Assembly (NCBI RefSeq): GCF_036250755.1 | Contig: NZ_CP109583.1 | Coordinates: 3,658,001-3,722,000, forward strand | DNA from: Streptomyces uncialis | Lineage (GTDB): Bacteria; Actinomycetota; Actinomycetes; Streptomycetales; Streptomycetaceae | DNA: 64,000 nt | Reading direction: 5' to 3' | Shown here: piece after piece, positions 1 to 8,366 of the stretch | Layout: each line of letters begins with the position of its first letter | How positions within the stretch are numbered: position 1 is the stretch's first letter | Made by a program: the position numbers and the translations under genes | Notes under the pieces: model-generated | Told to the model about the DNA's origin: nothing | The model's input: the letters and a program-made list of their open reading frames with translations, nothing else | Database searches by the model: none

Positions 1-182
1 GCGAGCGCCTCCGCTGTGTCCTGTTTCACAGCTTCTTCCGCTTGCGCCGCTTCGACGGGGGAGATCCGGGCGTCCTCGGCGATCTGCCGCAGAGCGCCGC
101 CGGTCAGCGCGCCGCTGTCCCGGACTTCCAGTACGAGATCCACTCGGAGACGTACATAGCGGGATGTTTCTGGATTGGTCAT
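1..182 (-). CDS. Hypothetical protein, 3' part outside the window
   Basis: Reading the minus strand from an ATG at 182 gives an open frame to the window edge, starting MTNPETSRYVRLRVDLVLEV and continuing through an acidic, Ala/Glu-rich stretch. Only about 60 residues are visible and no stop is reached, so length and function are unknown. It is divergent from the surface-protein gene that starts at 293. I do not recognise the family. The frame is judged real because its codon use is typical and it starts close to the divergent gene. Confidence 0.55.
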   Translation of the reverse strand, partial: MTNPETSRYVRLRVDLVLEVRDSGALTGGALRQIAEDARISPVEAAQAEEAVKQDTAEAL

Positions 183-292
183 GGGCTGGAGCGTACGGGT
201 CCCGGGGACCGCGACTTTCCCGCGACCCGCGGCTTTCACTAGCATCGGTGCACACGGCCAATTCGTCAGCGTCACAAGGGGATCGATATTCC

Positions 293-625
293 GTGTCCGC
301 CGCACGCCGTTCGTTGTTGACCGCCACCGCCGCGGGGACCCTGCTGGGTGCGCTGTGGTTCGTTCCTTCCGCCAATGCGACGGGCGTGGAGCCGCCCGGC
401 GCGGAGCGGCGGCCGCCGGCCGTCACGGAGCTCCGCACGGATGACGGGAGCCGGGTGGCTTCCGCCTCTTACGGAGGGGTTCGGGCCGAGGGGGGCACGC
501 CGGCCCGGCTCGCCGACACCGGGAGCTTCAACACGGGGCCCTATGTGTTCGGGGGCACGGTGTTCCTCTGCGTCGGCGCGGGCTTCGTCGCCTTCTCGGT
601 CCACCGAGCCCGCACCCTCACCTGA
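293..625 (+). CDS. Small LAXTG-type sortase-anchored surface protein
   Basis: GTG at 293 is chosen because AAGGGG lies about 11 bases upstream; the longer ATG at 164 would overlap the divergent gene. The product is about 110 residues. It has an N-terminal signal peptide (Arg-Arg, a hydrophobic stretch, then SANA), a short low-complexity middle, and a C-terminal sorting signal: LADTG, a hydrophobic segment (YVFGGTVFLCVGAGFVAF) and a basic tail (HRAR). LAXTG is the pentapeptide used by class E sortases of Streptomyces, so the protein is probably linked to the cell wall. No catalytic domain is visible. Its stop codon is followed within a few bases by repeat cluster 1. Confidence 0.75.
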   Translation: MSAARRSLLTATAAGTLLGALWFVPSANATGVEPPGAERRPPAVTELRTDDGSRVASASYGGVRAEGGTPARLADTGSFNTGPYVFGGTVFLCVGAGFVAFSVHRARTLT

Positions 626-1366
626 CCGGCGGGTCGCCTTCGCTCACGCCCCCGGGTTTCCTGTGCTGGGCGCAATTGTCCCGGCACAGGTCGTCCGGGG
701 GTGCGCAGTTCCCCGCGGGTCGCCTTCGCTTGCGCTTCCCAGGTCTGTCCGAGTGGACGCACTTGTCCCCGCACAGGTCGCTCGGTGGGTGCGCAGTTCC
801 CCGCGCCCCTGGATGCTGCCCTCTTGCGGTCGCTCTTCGGGTGCGGGGCCGTCCTCGTCTTCGCGCAGTTCCCCGCGCCCCTGAAGGGGCGCCTACCTGG
901 GGATGCCCCTCGGGTGCGGGTCCTTATGCTTGCGGAACCCCCCTCCGCGCGGACTCGCGCTGCTGCGGGAGGGGGTGGGCGGGAATCTCTGCCCGCAGAC
1001 TCCGATGCTCTTCAGTCGGGCAAGGGAGACGTCGTGCCGAGCGCGTTGGAGCGAGGACGGAGAATCCCGACCGGCACCGACCCGAAGAACCGGCCGGATG
1101 CGCCCCGATAGGGGCGCGGGGAACTGCGCGAAAACGAGGGCCGACCCTCACCCGACGAACAAACCCGAAGGGGCAGCATCCAGGGGCGCGGGGAACTGCG
1201 CACCCCACGAACGACGGCACGGGGACGGAGTCCGCTCAGCCGGACGGACCTGGGAAGCGCAAGCGAAGGCGACCCGCGGGGAACTGCGCGAAACCACCGG
1301 GCGACGGCACGGGAACGGAGTACGCCCAGCACAAGCAACCGCAGGGGCCGCAGGGCGGACCGGGCC
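626..1366. repeat. Composite intergenic repeat, cluster 1
   Basis: This 740-base spacer between convergent genes holds no credible gene. The left half carries GCGGGTCGCCTTCGCTTGCG and GCGCAGTTCCCCGCGCCCC modules; the right half carries the same modules as reverse complements (three of each by eye). The single core at about 966-1090 reads on the plus strand: a G-rich run, then TCTGCCCGCAGACTCCGATG at 988-1007, then GAGAATCCCGACCGGCACCG. The whole is a large imperfect palindrome. ORFs predicted inside it are repeat-encoded artefacts. Confidence 0.85.
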
Positions 1367-2911
1367 TCAGGACAGGGGGCCCGTGACTGATTCCGCCGCC
1401 GCGACCAGGCGGCCGTCCCGGACGAAGGACTCCGCCGCCGCGAGGTCGGGCGCGAGGTACCGGTCAGGACCGGGCCCCCCGACCCCCGCCCCCCGCACCG
1501 CCGAGATCACCGCACGGGAAGCCCCCGCCGGCACCAGCCCGTCCCGCAGCTCGACGCCCCGCGTCGCCGCGTACAGCTCGATGGCGAGCACCTGCGTCAG
1601 ATGCCCGACGGCAGTCCTCAGCTTCCGCGCCGCCGACCACCCCATCGACACATGGTCCTCCTGCATCGCGGAGGACGGGATCGAGTCGGCCGACGCGGGC
1701 ACCGCGAGCCGCTTCAGCTCGCTGACCAGCGCGGCCTGGGTGTACTGGGCGATCATCAGCCCGGAGTCCACCCCGGCGTCGTCCGCGAGGAACGGCGGCA
1801 GCCCGTGCGAACGGTTCTTGTCGAGGAGCCGGTCGGTACGGCGTTCCGCGATGGACGCCAGGTCGGCGACGGCGATCGCGAGGAAGTCGAGGACGTAACC
1901 GACCGGCGCACCGTGGAAGTTGCCGTTGGACTCGACCCGTCCGTCGGGCAGCACGACGGGGTTGTCCACGGCGGCGGCGAGTTCCCGCTCGGCGACGAGC
2001 CGCGCGTGCGCGAGGGTGTCCCGCCCCGCGCCCGCGACCTGCGGGGCGCACCGCACGGAGTACGCGTCCTGGACGCGCGGCGCGTCGTCCTGGTGGTGTC
2101 CCGTCAGCTCCGAGCCCTGGAGCACGGCGAGCATGTTGGCGGCGGAGGCGGCCTGCCCGGGATGCGGCCGGATGGCGTGGAGTTCGGGGGCGAGGACCTT
2201 GTCGGTGCCGAGCAGGGCCTCCAGGCTGAGCGCGGCGGTGATGTCGGCCGAGGTGTACAGCCGGTCGAGGTCGGCGAGGGCCATGACGAGCATGCCGAGC
2301 ATCCCGTCGGTGCCGTTGAGAAGGGCGAGCCCTTCCTTCTCCCGGAGTTCGACGGGCTCGATGCCGTGCGCGGCGAGCAGTTCGGCGGCGGGCCTCAGCA
2401 CCCCGTCGGGCCCTTCGGCGTCGCCCTCGCCGATCAGGGTCAGCGCGCAGTGGCTGAGCGGCGCGAGATCGCCGGAACAGCCGAGCGAACCGTGTTCGTG
2501 GACGACGGGGGTGATGCCCGCGTTGAGCACATCGGCCATGGTGCGGGCGACCTCGGGACGGACGCCGGTGCGGCCCGAGCACAGGGTCTTCAGCCGCAGG
2601 AACATCAGCGCGCGCACGACCTCGCGTTCGACCCGGGGGCCGATCCCGGCGGCGTGCGAGCGGACGATGTTGCGCTGCAACTGTGCGCGCAGGGCGGGAC
2701 CGATGTGCCGGGTGGCGAGGGCGCCGAACCCGGTGGAGACGCCGTACACCGGCTCGGGTCTGGCCGCGAGGGCGTCCACGACCGCGCGGGCGGCGGCGAG
2801 CGCCGTCTCCGCTTCCCCGGACAGCTCGACCCGCGCGTTGTCCCGGGCCACGGCGATGACATCGGCCGCGGTGGTCCCGGAGGTCCCCACCACCACAGTG
2901 TGCATATCCAT
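1367..2911 (-). CDS. hutH: Histidine ammonia-lyase
   Basis: This enzyme deaminates L-histidine to trans-urocanate, the first step of histidine catabolism, in the cytoplasm. The ATG at 2911 gives 514 residues starting MDMHTVVVGTSG, the length I recall for the S. griseus enzyme. The upstream extension lacks a ribosome site. YGVSTGFGAL (56-65) and GSLGCSGDLAPLSH (141-154) are lyase signatures; the self-forming MIO cofactor would come from residues 145-147, which read Cys-Ser-Gly here instead of the common Ala-Ser-Gly. SSAMQEDHVSMG lies in the C-terminal half. A good promoter 7 bases before the ATG suggests a leaderless mRNA. A small DUF4287 gene lies just upstream on the same strand. Confidence 0.97.
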   Translation of the reverse strand: MDMHTVVVGTSGTTAADVIAVARDNARVELSGEAETALAAARAVVDALAARPEPVYGVSTGFGALATRHIGPALRAQLQRNIVRSHAAGIGPRVEREVVRALMFLRLKTLCSGRTGVRPEVARTMADVLNAGITPVVHEHGSLGCSGDLAPLSHCALTLIGEGDAEGPDGVLRPAAELLAAHGIEPVELREKEGLALLNGTDGMLGMLVMALADLDRLYTSADITAALSLEALLGTDKVLAPELHAIRPHPGQAASAANMLAVLQGSELTGHHQDDAPRVQDAYSVRCAPQVAGAGRDTLAHARLVAERELAAAVDNPVVLPDGRVESNGNFHGAPVGYVLDFLAIAVADLASIAERRTDRLLDKNRSHGLPPFLADDAGVDSGLMIAQYTQAALVSELKRLAVPASADSIPSSAMQEDHVSMGWSAARKLRTAVGHLTQVLAIELYAATRGVELRDGLVPAGASRAVISAVRGAGVGGPGPDRYLAPDLAAAESFVRDGRLVAAAESVTGPLS

Positions 2912-2918
2912 ATTCAGG

Positions 2919-2947
2919 AGCGTACGCAGTGAATTCCGGCTTGTCAC
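2919..2947 (-). promoter_or_regulatory. hutH promoter, probably leaderless
   Basis: On the minus strand GTGACA (2942-2947) and TACGCT (2919-2924) are separated by exactly 17 bases. The -10 box ends 7 bases before the hutH ATG, so transcription should start at or next to the start codon. There is no Shine-Dalgarno sequence in front of the ATG, which fits a leaderless message. Confidence 0.65.
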
Positions 2948-3007
2948 GACGCCGGCAGGACGGGACTCCTCACACCCGGAAGGGCCCCGCAAGGGGCCTC
3001 CCACGCG

Positions 3008-3214
3008 TCACTTGCCGCCCGCGCGGACGTGGGCGACCAGCGCGTTGGCGTGGCCGTGACCCAGTCCGTGCGCGGACTTGAGCCAGGCGACCAGTTCCAT
3101 GTGCTTGGTGAGCGGCGAGGCATGGATGAGTTCCAGCCACTCCGCGATCGGGCGTCCGTGCTTCTTCTCGATCGCGGGGAAGTAACTCGCGGGGCCCTTC
3201 ACGGCGGCCGTCAT
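3008..3214 (-). CDS. Small DUF4287-type protein
   Basis: A 68-residue cytoplasmic protein starting at ATG 3214, with AAGGGA about 11 bases upstream; the in-frame GTG at 3238 has no such site. The sequence contains YFPAIEKKHGRPIAEWLELI followed by helix-forming residues and GLGHGHANALVAHVRAG. This matches the compact DUF4287 fold found alone or as a domain in many bacteria; its function is unknown. It lies about 100 bases upstream of hutH on the same strand, but hutH appears to have its own promoter. Confidence 0.75.
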   Translation of the reverse strand: MTAAVKGPASYFPAIEKKHGRPIAEWLELIHASPLTKHMELVAWLKSAHGLGHGHANALVAHVRAGGK

Positions 3215-3357
3215 GGCAATGGCGTCCCTTCGCTGCACACCCGCCGACGACTGCCGACGGGCTCTTCACAGGGAAGACAGCACAGCACGGACGTTCTCAT
3301 CCACCACGGCAAGTGATCCACGCCACATCCGACACGCTTCACACACCCCCGCCGCCG

Positions 3358-4533
3358 CTACCCCTGACGGTCCCGCCAGCGGCGGAAGCGGCGGCGTTCC
3401 CCGACAGGCGGGGCGGGCTCCCCGGCGGGCGGGGCGGTGGCGTCCGCGAGCCGGACGACCGGGTCGTCGGGCCCGGACCGGCCCGCGACCACCGGCAGCG
3501 GCGACCGCGCGGCCTTGGCCCGGTACTGGGCGGCGTCCGCGAGCCGGAACAGCCGCCGGGCGGACCGCACCGCGCCGATCGGGTCGCCCGTGGAGGCGAC
3601 CCCGCACGCGACACCGTCCCCGAGCCCGAGCGCGGCGGCCCGGCGGCACAGCTCCTCCGCGACCCGCACCACCTCGTCCGCCGGGGGACCGACCGCGAGC
3701 AGGCAGAACTCGTCACCGCCGAGCCGCGCGGCGAGGGTGCCCGGCAGCATGGCCCCGCACAGCGACAGCACCGAGCCGAACCGTTCCAGCAGTTGATCGC
3801 CGACGGCGTGTCCCTGGGTGTCGTTGACCCGCTTGAGCCCGTTGAGGTCGCACACCACCAGACTCACGACGACTCCCTCGGAGCGGTGCCGGTCGACCGC
3901 GTCGTCCAGGTTCGCGTCGACCGCACGGCGGTTGGCGAGCCCGGTGAGCGAATCGGTGAACGCGAGCCTGCGGGCCTCCTCAAGCCGCTCGGTCTGCGCC
4001 AGCCCGGCGGCGACGACGGACGCGAGCACGGTGGCGAAGTCGGCGTCCACCTGGCCGAAGACCCGGGCCCCCGCGGCGCGCGCCACGTACAGCTCGCCCC
4101 ACGCCCGGCCGTGCAGCACGATCGGCGCGACGACACAGCAGCCCCGGCCGCGGCGGCGCAGCGCGGCGACCCGCTGATGGCAGTAGCCGGGGGTGCCCCC
4201 GGCGGGGCCCTCGGCGGTCTCGACCCAGGCGTCGGGCTCGCCGCCGCCCACCCAGCGCTCGTGCAGGAACTCGGTGATCTCGGGGAACTCGTGCACGGGG
4301 TACACCTCGCGCTCCGGGAACTCCTCCTCGCCCGCGACCCGCTCACCCGCGTTGACGAGGACCCTCAGCAGGCCCAGTTCCCGCTCCCACACCGACAGCG
4401 CGGCGAAGTCCCCCGCGAGGGCGCGGCAGGCGCCTTCCGCGGCGGCACGCCAGGACTCCCGGGGGGTGCGGGCCGCCGCCATGCCCTGCGCCAGTTCCAC
4501 GACACCCCGCAGCCGCACATCGTCACCCATCAT
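3358..4533 (-). CDS. GAF-GGDEF diguanylate cyclase
   Basis: A 391-residue cytoplasmic protein. Residues about 15-180 look like a GAF-type sensor domain; about 190-360 form a GGDEF domain with the intact signature GGDEF at 272-276, preceded by TDSLTGLANRR (193-203) and CDLNGLKRVND. It should make c-di-GMP from two GTP. The residues before GGDEF read GTLAARL, so the RxxD inhibitory site is missing and product inhibition at that site is unlikely. The tail after 360 is Pro/Arg-rich and probably disordered. No transmembrane segment is seen. From memory the S. coelicolor counterpart at this locus is also a GAF-GGDEF protein. Confidence 0.9.
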   Translation of the reverse strand: MMGDDVRLRGVVELAQGMAAARTPRESWRAAAEGACRALAGDFAALSVWERELGLLRVLVNAGERVAGEEEFPEREVYPVHEFPEITEFLHERWVGGGEPDAWVETAEGPAGGTPGYCHQRVAALRRRGRGCCVVAPIVLHGRAWGELYVARAAGARVFGQVDADFATVLASVVAAGLAQTERLEEARRLAFTDSLTGLANRRAVDANLDDAVDRHRSEGVVVSLVVCDLNGLKRVNDTQGHAVGDQLLERFGSVLSLCGAMLPGTLAARLGGDEFCLLAVGPPADEVVRVAEELCRRAAALGLGDGVACGVASTGDPIGAVRSARRLFRLADAAQYRAKAARSPLPVVAGRSGPDDPVVRLADATAPPAGEPAPPVGERRRFRRWRDRQG

Positions 4534-4614
4534 GACAGGTTAGGGATGTTTGGCTGGTTTTGGCGCATTGATGGGGCAGGCGGTACGGACGGGTCCCGCC
4601 CGTACCGCCGCTCG

Positions 4615-5409
4615 TCACTCCCCGGGCCAGTCGGGCGTCCGCTTCTCGTTGAACGCGGCCACACCCTCGGCGCGGTCACCGGAGAAGGCGACCGACCGCC
4701 ATGCCGCGTCCTCGACCTCCAGGCCGGCGCGCAGGTCGAGACCGTGGCCCAGCCGCAGCGCGCGCTTGGCGGCGCGCAGGCCGACCGGGGAGTTCGCGGC
4801 GATACGGGCGGCGAGGGCCAGGGCCTGCTCGCGGTCCTCGCCCTCCTCCGCCAGGACGTCCACGAGGCCCAGCGCGTGGGCCTCCACGGCGGGGACCCGG
4901 CGGGCGGTGAAGATCAGCTCGGCCGCGCGGGCGGCGCCGATCCTGCGGGGCAGCAGCTGGGTGCCGCCGCCGCCCGGGATCACCCCGACGGAGACCTCGG
5001 GCAGCCCCACCACCGCGGTGGGGTCCGCGACGATCAGGTCGCAGGAGAGCGCGATCTCGAAGCCGCCGCCGAGGGCGAAGCCGTGGACCGCGGCGAGGGT
5101 GGGGACGGGCAGGTCGAGCACCGCGGTGTACGCGGCGCGGGTCACGGGGCGCTGGCGCAGGAGGTCCTGGTCGGTGAAGCTGTTGCGTTCCTTGAGGTCC
5201 GCGCCCACGCAGAAGGCTTTCGGGTGGGTGGAGGTCAGGACCACCACGCGGGTCGCGGGGTCCGCGGTGAGGTCGGCGCAGGCCGCTGTCAGCGCGCGGG
5301 CCATGTCCGTCGAGACGGCGTTCATCGCTTTCGGGCGGTCCAGCACCAGCTCTGTGACGCTGCCGTGCCGCCGTACGACCACGAAGTCCCCGAACCGGAG
5401 TTCGTCCAC
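4615..5409 (-). CDS. Enoyl-CoA hydratase/isomerase family protein
   Basis: GTG at 5409 is preceded by GAGGAG at ideal spacing, giving 264 residues starting VDELRFGDF. The crotonase fold is clear: the CoA/oxyanion motif FCVGADLKE, GGGFEIALSCDLIVA (first catalytic Glu) and GLPEVSVGVIPGGGGTQ (second Glu). With both glutamates present it should hydrate 2-enoyl-CoA thioesters; the precise substrate cannot be read. The C-terminal FNEKRTPDWPGE is typical. Upstream lies repeat cluster 2, and the GGDEF gene is downstream on the same strand. Confidence 0.92.
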   Translation of the reverse strand: MDELRFGDFVVVRRHGSVTELVLDRPKAMNAVSTDMARALTAACADLTADPATRVVVLTSTHPKAFCVGADLKERNSFTDQDLLRQRPVTRAAYTAVLDLPVPTLAAVHGFALGGGFEIALSCDLIVADPTAVVGLPEVSVGVIPGGGGTQLLPRRIGAARAAELIFTARRVPAVEAHALGLVDVLAEEGEDREQALALAARIAANSPVGLRAAKRALRLGHGLDLRAGLEVEDAAWRSVAFSGDRAEGVAAFNEKRTPDWPGE

Positions 5410-5454
5410 ACCCGCCTCCTCGTTAACGACCGTTACCCAATCATTCCACCGTCC

Positions 5455-6000
5455 GCCCCCGCCAGTGCCCCCGGGTTCCCTGTACTGATCGCACTTGCCC
5501 CTGTGCGGGCCGTTCATGGGGTGCGCAGTTCCCCGCGGGTCGCCTTCGCTTGCGCGTCCCAGGTCTGTCCGGCTGGACGTACTTGTCCCTGTGCGAGCCG
5601 TTCGGGGGTGCGCAGTTCCCCGCGCCCCTGGATGCTGCCCCGTTCGGTCGCTGTTCGGGTGCGGGCCGGTTCTCGTCTTTTGCGCAGTTCCCCGCGCCCC
5701 TGAAGGGGCACTCCTCTCCTCGTGCAGTCGCGCTGCTGCGGGAGGGGGTGGGCGGGAATCTCTGCTCGCAGACTCCGATGCTCTTCAGTAGGACCACAGG
5801 GACGTCGTACCGAGCGTGTCGGATCGAGGACGGAGAATCCCGACCGGCACCGACCCGAAGAACAAGCAGAACGCGCCCCAAAGGGGCGCGGGGAACTGCG
5901 CGAAACCACCGAACGACGGCACAGGAACGAAGTACGCAAGGCCGGACAGACCTGGGAAGCGCAAGCGAAGGCGACCCGCACGGGAAACCCACGGACCCCG
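5455..6000. repeat. Composite intergenic repeat, cluster 2
   Basis: Non-coding spacer between two minus-strand genes. The left arm has three copies of GCGCAGTTCCCCGCG plus a GGGTCGCCTTCGCTTGCGC module; the right arm has inverted copies ending next to the cya stop codon. The core runs about 5740-5863 on the plus strand, with TCTGCTCGCAGACTCCGATG at 5761-5780, so it is antisense to both flanking genes. Confidence 0.85.
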
Positions 6001-6001
6001 T

Positions 6002-7180
6002 CTAGGTGTTGCGTGTCAGCAGCCAGGGCTCGACCACGCCCAGTCCCCGCACGGGGCGCTGCCACATCGGCTGGAGGGCGAAACGGTGGGCCGGGGCGCC
6101 CCCGTCGCCGGGGTCCTTCGGGTCGCCCTCCGACCCGGCCTTCGGCGCGTCCCCGGTACGCGTCAGCTCCTCGGCGAACGCCCCGTCCACCAGGACGGCG
6201 TCCCGCGGAGCTATCGACGTCAGCCTGCTGGCGAGGTTCACCGTCGTACCGAAGACATCGCCCATACGTGTGGTGACCGTGCCGAAGGCCATACCGACGC
6301 GCAGCTCGGGCATGGTCTCGTCACCGGCCATCGTCTCGATGAGCCGCAGCGCGATCTCCGCCGCGACCCCCGCGTCGTCCGCCGCGTACAGCACCTCGTC
6401 CCCGAGGGTCTTGACGAGGCGCCCGCCGTGCGCGGCGACGAGGTCCGCGGAGGTGGTCTCGAACGCCTCCACCAGCTCGCCCAGCTCCTCCTCCTCCATC
6501 CGGCGGGTCAGCCGGGTGAAGCCCACGAGGTCCGCGAAGCCGACGGCGAGCCGGCGGTCGACCATCTCCTCGTCGTCAGCGGCCTGCACGACCCGGCCGG
6601 TGGCCGCGGCGAGCTGGCGGCGCCAGACGTAGACGAGGAACTCCTCCAGCTCCGGCAGCAGCAGCTCCATCAGCGGATAGGTGACCTCGGTCCGGGTCAT
6701 CCCCGGCTCCGGGGGTTCGGTGAGGCCCTCCAGGAACGAGTCGATCTGCCACTCCGCGAGCCGCGCCGTGGTCTGCCCGGTGGACCGGGCGACCTGCACG
6801 GCCATGGCCTCGCTGAGCAGCCCGGCCTCGACGAGTCCGGCGAGCCGCCGCAGCGCGAGGACGTCCGCCTCGGTGAGGGCGCGTGCCTGGCCGATGTCGG
6901 CGAAGCCCATCGCCCGCCAGAAGCGGGACGCCAGCTCCATGGAGACACCCGCGCTGCGGGCCGCCTGGAAGGGGGTGTAGCGGCGCTCGGCGCCGAGGAT
7001 CAGCTGTTCGAGCCGGAGCGCGAGGGGGTCGTCCCCCTCCTCCTCGTCCGGTCCGCCCGCGCCGCCCGGCAGGTCCGGTCCGTCGGGACCACCCGGGCCG
7101 CCGGACGCGTCCGTGCCGCCGGGGTCGCCGTCGGGGACGCCGCCCCTCTCGGCTCCCGGGCCCGTGTCGTCGACGGTCAC
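6002..7180 (-). CDS. cya: Class III adenylate cyclase
   Basis: Converts ATP to cAMP. GTG at 7180 has GGAAGG 8 bases upstream and gives 392 residues. An acidic Gly/Pro-rich N-terminus (to about 50) precedes a helical segment with a MerR-like stretch ([14 protein letters not shown]). A C-terminal class III catalytic domain follows: [12 protein letters not shown] carries the first metal-binding Asp, and [12 protein letters not shown] carries the purine-selecting Lys and second Asp. [16 protein letters not shown] is also conserved. No membrane segments are visible, in line with the soluble S. coelicolor Cya encoded at the same position. birA lies upstream on the same strand. Confidence 0.92.
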   Translation of the reverse strand: MTVDDTGPGAERGGVPDGDPGGTDASGGPGGPDGPDLPGGAGGPDEEEGDDPLALRLEQLILGAERRYTPFQAARSAGVSMELASRFWRAMGFADIGQARALTEADVLALRRLAGLVEAGLLSEAMAVQVARSTGQTTARLAEWQIDSFLEGLTEPPEPGMTRTEVTYPLMELLLPELEEFLVYVWRRQLAAATGRVVQAADDEEMVDRRLAVGFADLVGFTRLTRRMEEEELGELVEAFETTSADLVAAHGGRLVKTLGDEVLYAADDAGVAAEIALRLIETMAGDETMPELRVGMAFGTVTTRMGDVFGTTVNLASRLTSIAPRDAVLVDGAFAEELTRTGDAPKAGSEGDPKDPGDGGAPAHRFALQPMWQRPVRGLGVVEPWLLTRNT

Positions 7181-7318
7181 GCCTGCTGCCTTCCGATCTG
7201 CCACGCGGTCAGGGACGCCTCCGAAGAGGCCCCCGAAGAGACACAGTACGGCAGGTGTGCCGTGGCTCACTCCCGACCGGACGGTCCGGCGACGGGAACC
7301 ACCTCGAACGACGGGGGG

Positions 7319-8191
7319 TCAGTCCGCCGCCGGACGCAGATGGACGATGTCGCCCGCGCCGACGGCCTGCCGGGTGCCGCCGGCGGTGGCGATGACCAGC
7401 CGCCCGTCCCCGTCCACGGCGACCGCCTCACCCACCAGCTCCCGGTCCCCGGGCAGCAGCGCCCGCACCGTGCGGCCGAGGGTGGAGCAGCCCGCGGCGT
7501 ACGTGCTCTGGAGCCGGGAGACCATCGGGTCGCCGCCGCTCGCGCGCCAGTCGCCGTACCACTGCTCCAGGGAGCGCAGCACGGCCCGCAGCAGCGGGTC
7601 GCGGTCGGTGGTGACGGCGCCCGCGAGCGCGAGGGAGCCCGCGCCGGGTACGGGCAGCTCGTCGGCGCGCAGGGTGACGTTGAGGCCGATGCCGAGGACG
7701 ACGGCGTCCGCGCCCGCGCGTTCGGCGAGGATGCCGCCCGCCTTGCGCTCCTCGCCGTCGACCGTGACCAGGAGGTCGTTGGGCCACTTGAGTGCCGTGT
7801 CGACCCCGGCCGCCCGGGACAGGGCGGTGGCGACGGCCACCCCGGCGAGCAGCGGCAGCCAGCCCCACCGTTCGGTGGGGACGGGGCCGCGGTCCGGGTC
7901 GCCGGGCTTCAGGAGGACGGAGACGAAGATCCCCGAGCGGGCCGGCGCGTTCCAGCGGCGGTCGAGACGGCCCCGGCCGGTGTCCTGGGCCTCCGCGACG
8001 AGCACCGCGCCCTCGGGCAGGGTGTCCGCGCGGGCGGCGAGGTCGGTGTTGGTGGAGCCGGTCGCGGCGACGACGTCCAGCGAGGTCCACAGGGACCCGG
8101 GCCGGACCAGGGCGCGCCGCAGCGCCGTCGCGTTCAGCGGCGGTCGGTCGAGGTCGGACCAGCGATTGTCAGCAGCATCCGGTGACGTCAT
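7319..8191 (-). CDS. birA: Biotin--[acyl-CoA carboxylase] ligase
   Basis: Attaches biotin to the carrier lysine of acyl-CoA carboxylases via biotinyl-AMP. ATG at 8191 has AGGGTGG just upstream; 290 residues. The catalytic domain shows [11 protein letters not shown], the biotinyl-AMP loop [11 protein letters not shown] (normally GRGRxGR), LKWPNDLLV and KAGGILAE. A short C-terminal SH3-like domain follows. There is no N-terminal helix-turn-helix, so it is the monofunctional type and cannot itself repress biotin genes. It is divergent from pccB, whose partner accA2 is its evident substrate. Confidence 0.94.
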   Translation of the reverse strand: MTSPDAADNRWSDLDRPPLNATALRRALVRPGSLWTSLDVVAATGSTNTDLAARADTLPEGAVLVAEAQDTGRGRLDRRWNAPARSGIFVSVLLKPGDPDRGPVPTERWGWLPLLAGVAVATALSRAAGVDTALKWPNDLLVTVDGEERKAGGILAERAGADAVVLGIGLNVTLRADELPVPGAGSLALAGAVTTDRDPLLRAVLRSLEQWYGDWRASGGDPMVSRLQSTYAAGCSTLGRTVRALLPGDRELVGEAVAVDGDGRLVIATAGGTRQAVGAGDIVHLRPAAD

Positions 8192-8232
8192 GCAAGCCAC
8201 CCTAGGTGTGGCAAACGCCGCACTGCCGAACG

Positions 8233-8263
8233 GTATCGCCGCCGATACGCTACGAAACGTAGC
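8233..8263. promoter_or_regulatory. Twin abutting palindromes between birA and pccB
   Basis: GTATCG-CCGC-CGATAC (8233-8248) is followed without a gap by GCTACG-AAA-CGTAGC (8249-8263). Both are perfect inverted repeats in the divergent promoter region about 100 bases before pccB. TACGCT at 8246-8251 could be a -10 box inside them. They look like operator sites for one or two dimeric regulators; the regulator is unknown. The half-site CTACG/CGTAG resembles that of the nucleoside operators in this window, but spacing differs by one base. Confidence 0.55.
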
Positions 8264-8366
8264 CCCCGGTCACCGCGCCGAGGCCGCCCGTAGCGGCTTC
8301 CCCGCCGGCCGGTTCCCCCCGTCCCCGTCCAGCCGTCCGCCACGTGATCCAGGGAGCCGCACGCCG

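Noticed and set aside
164..292. Longer N-terminus for the LADTG protein starting at ATG 164
   Set aside because: It would overlap the divergent gene start and put 43 polar residues ahead of a clear signal peptide. GTG 293 has a suitable ribosome site.
676..1386. Open frames of 100-340 residues inside repeat cluster 1, for example 676-1386 and 903-1898
   Set aside because: They arise because the repeat modules lack stops in several frames. The peptides repeat the same LRSSPRP-, GCAVPRAP- and RRPAGNCA-like strings in every cluster and have no ribosome sites.
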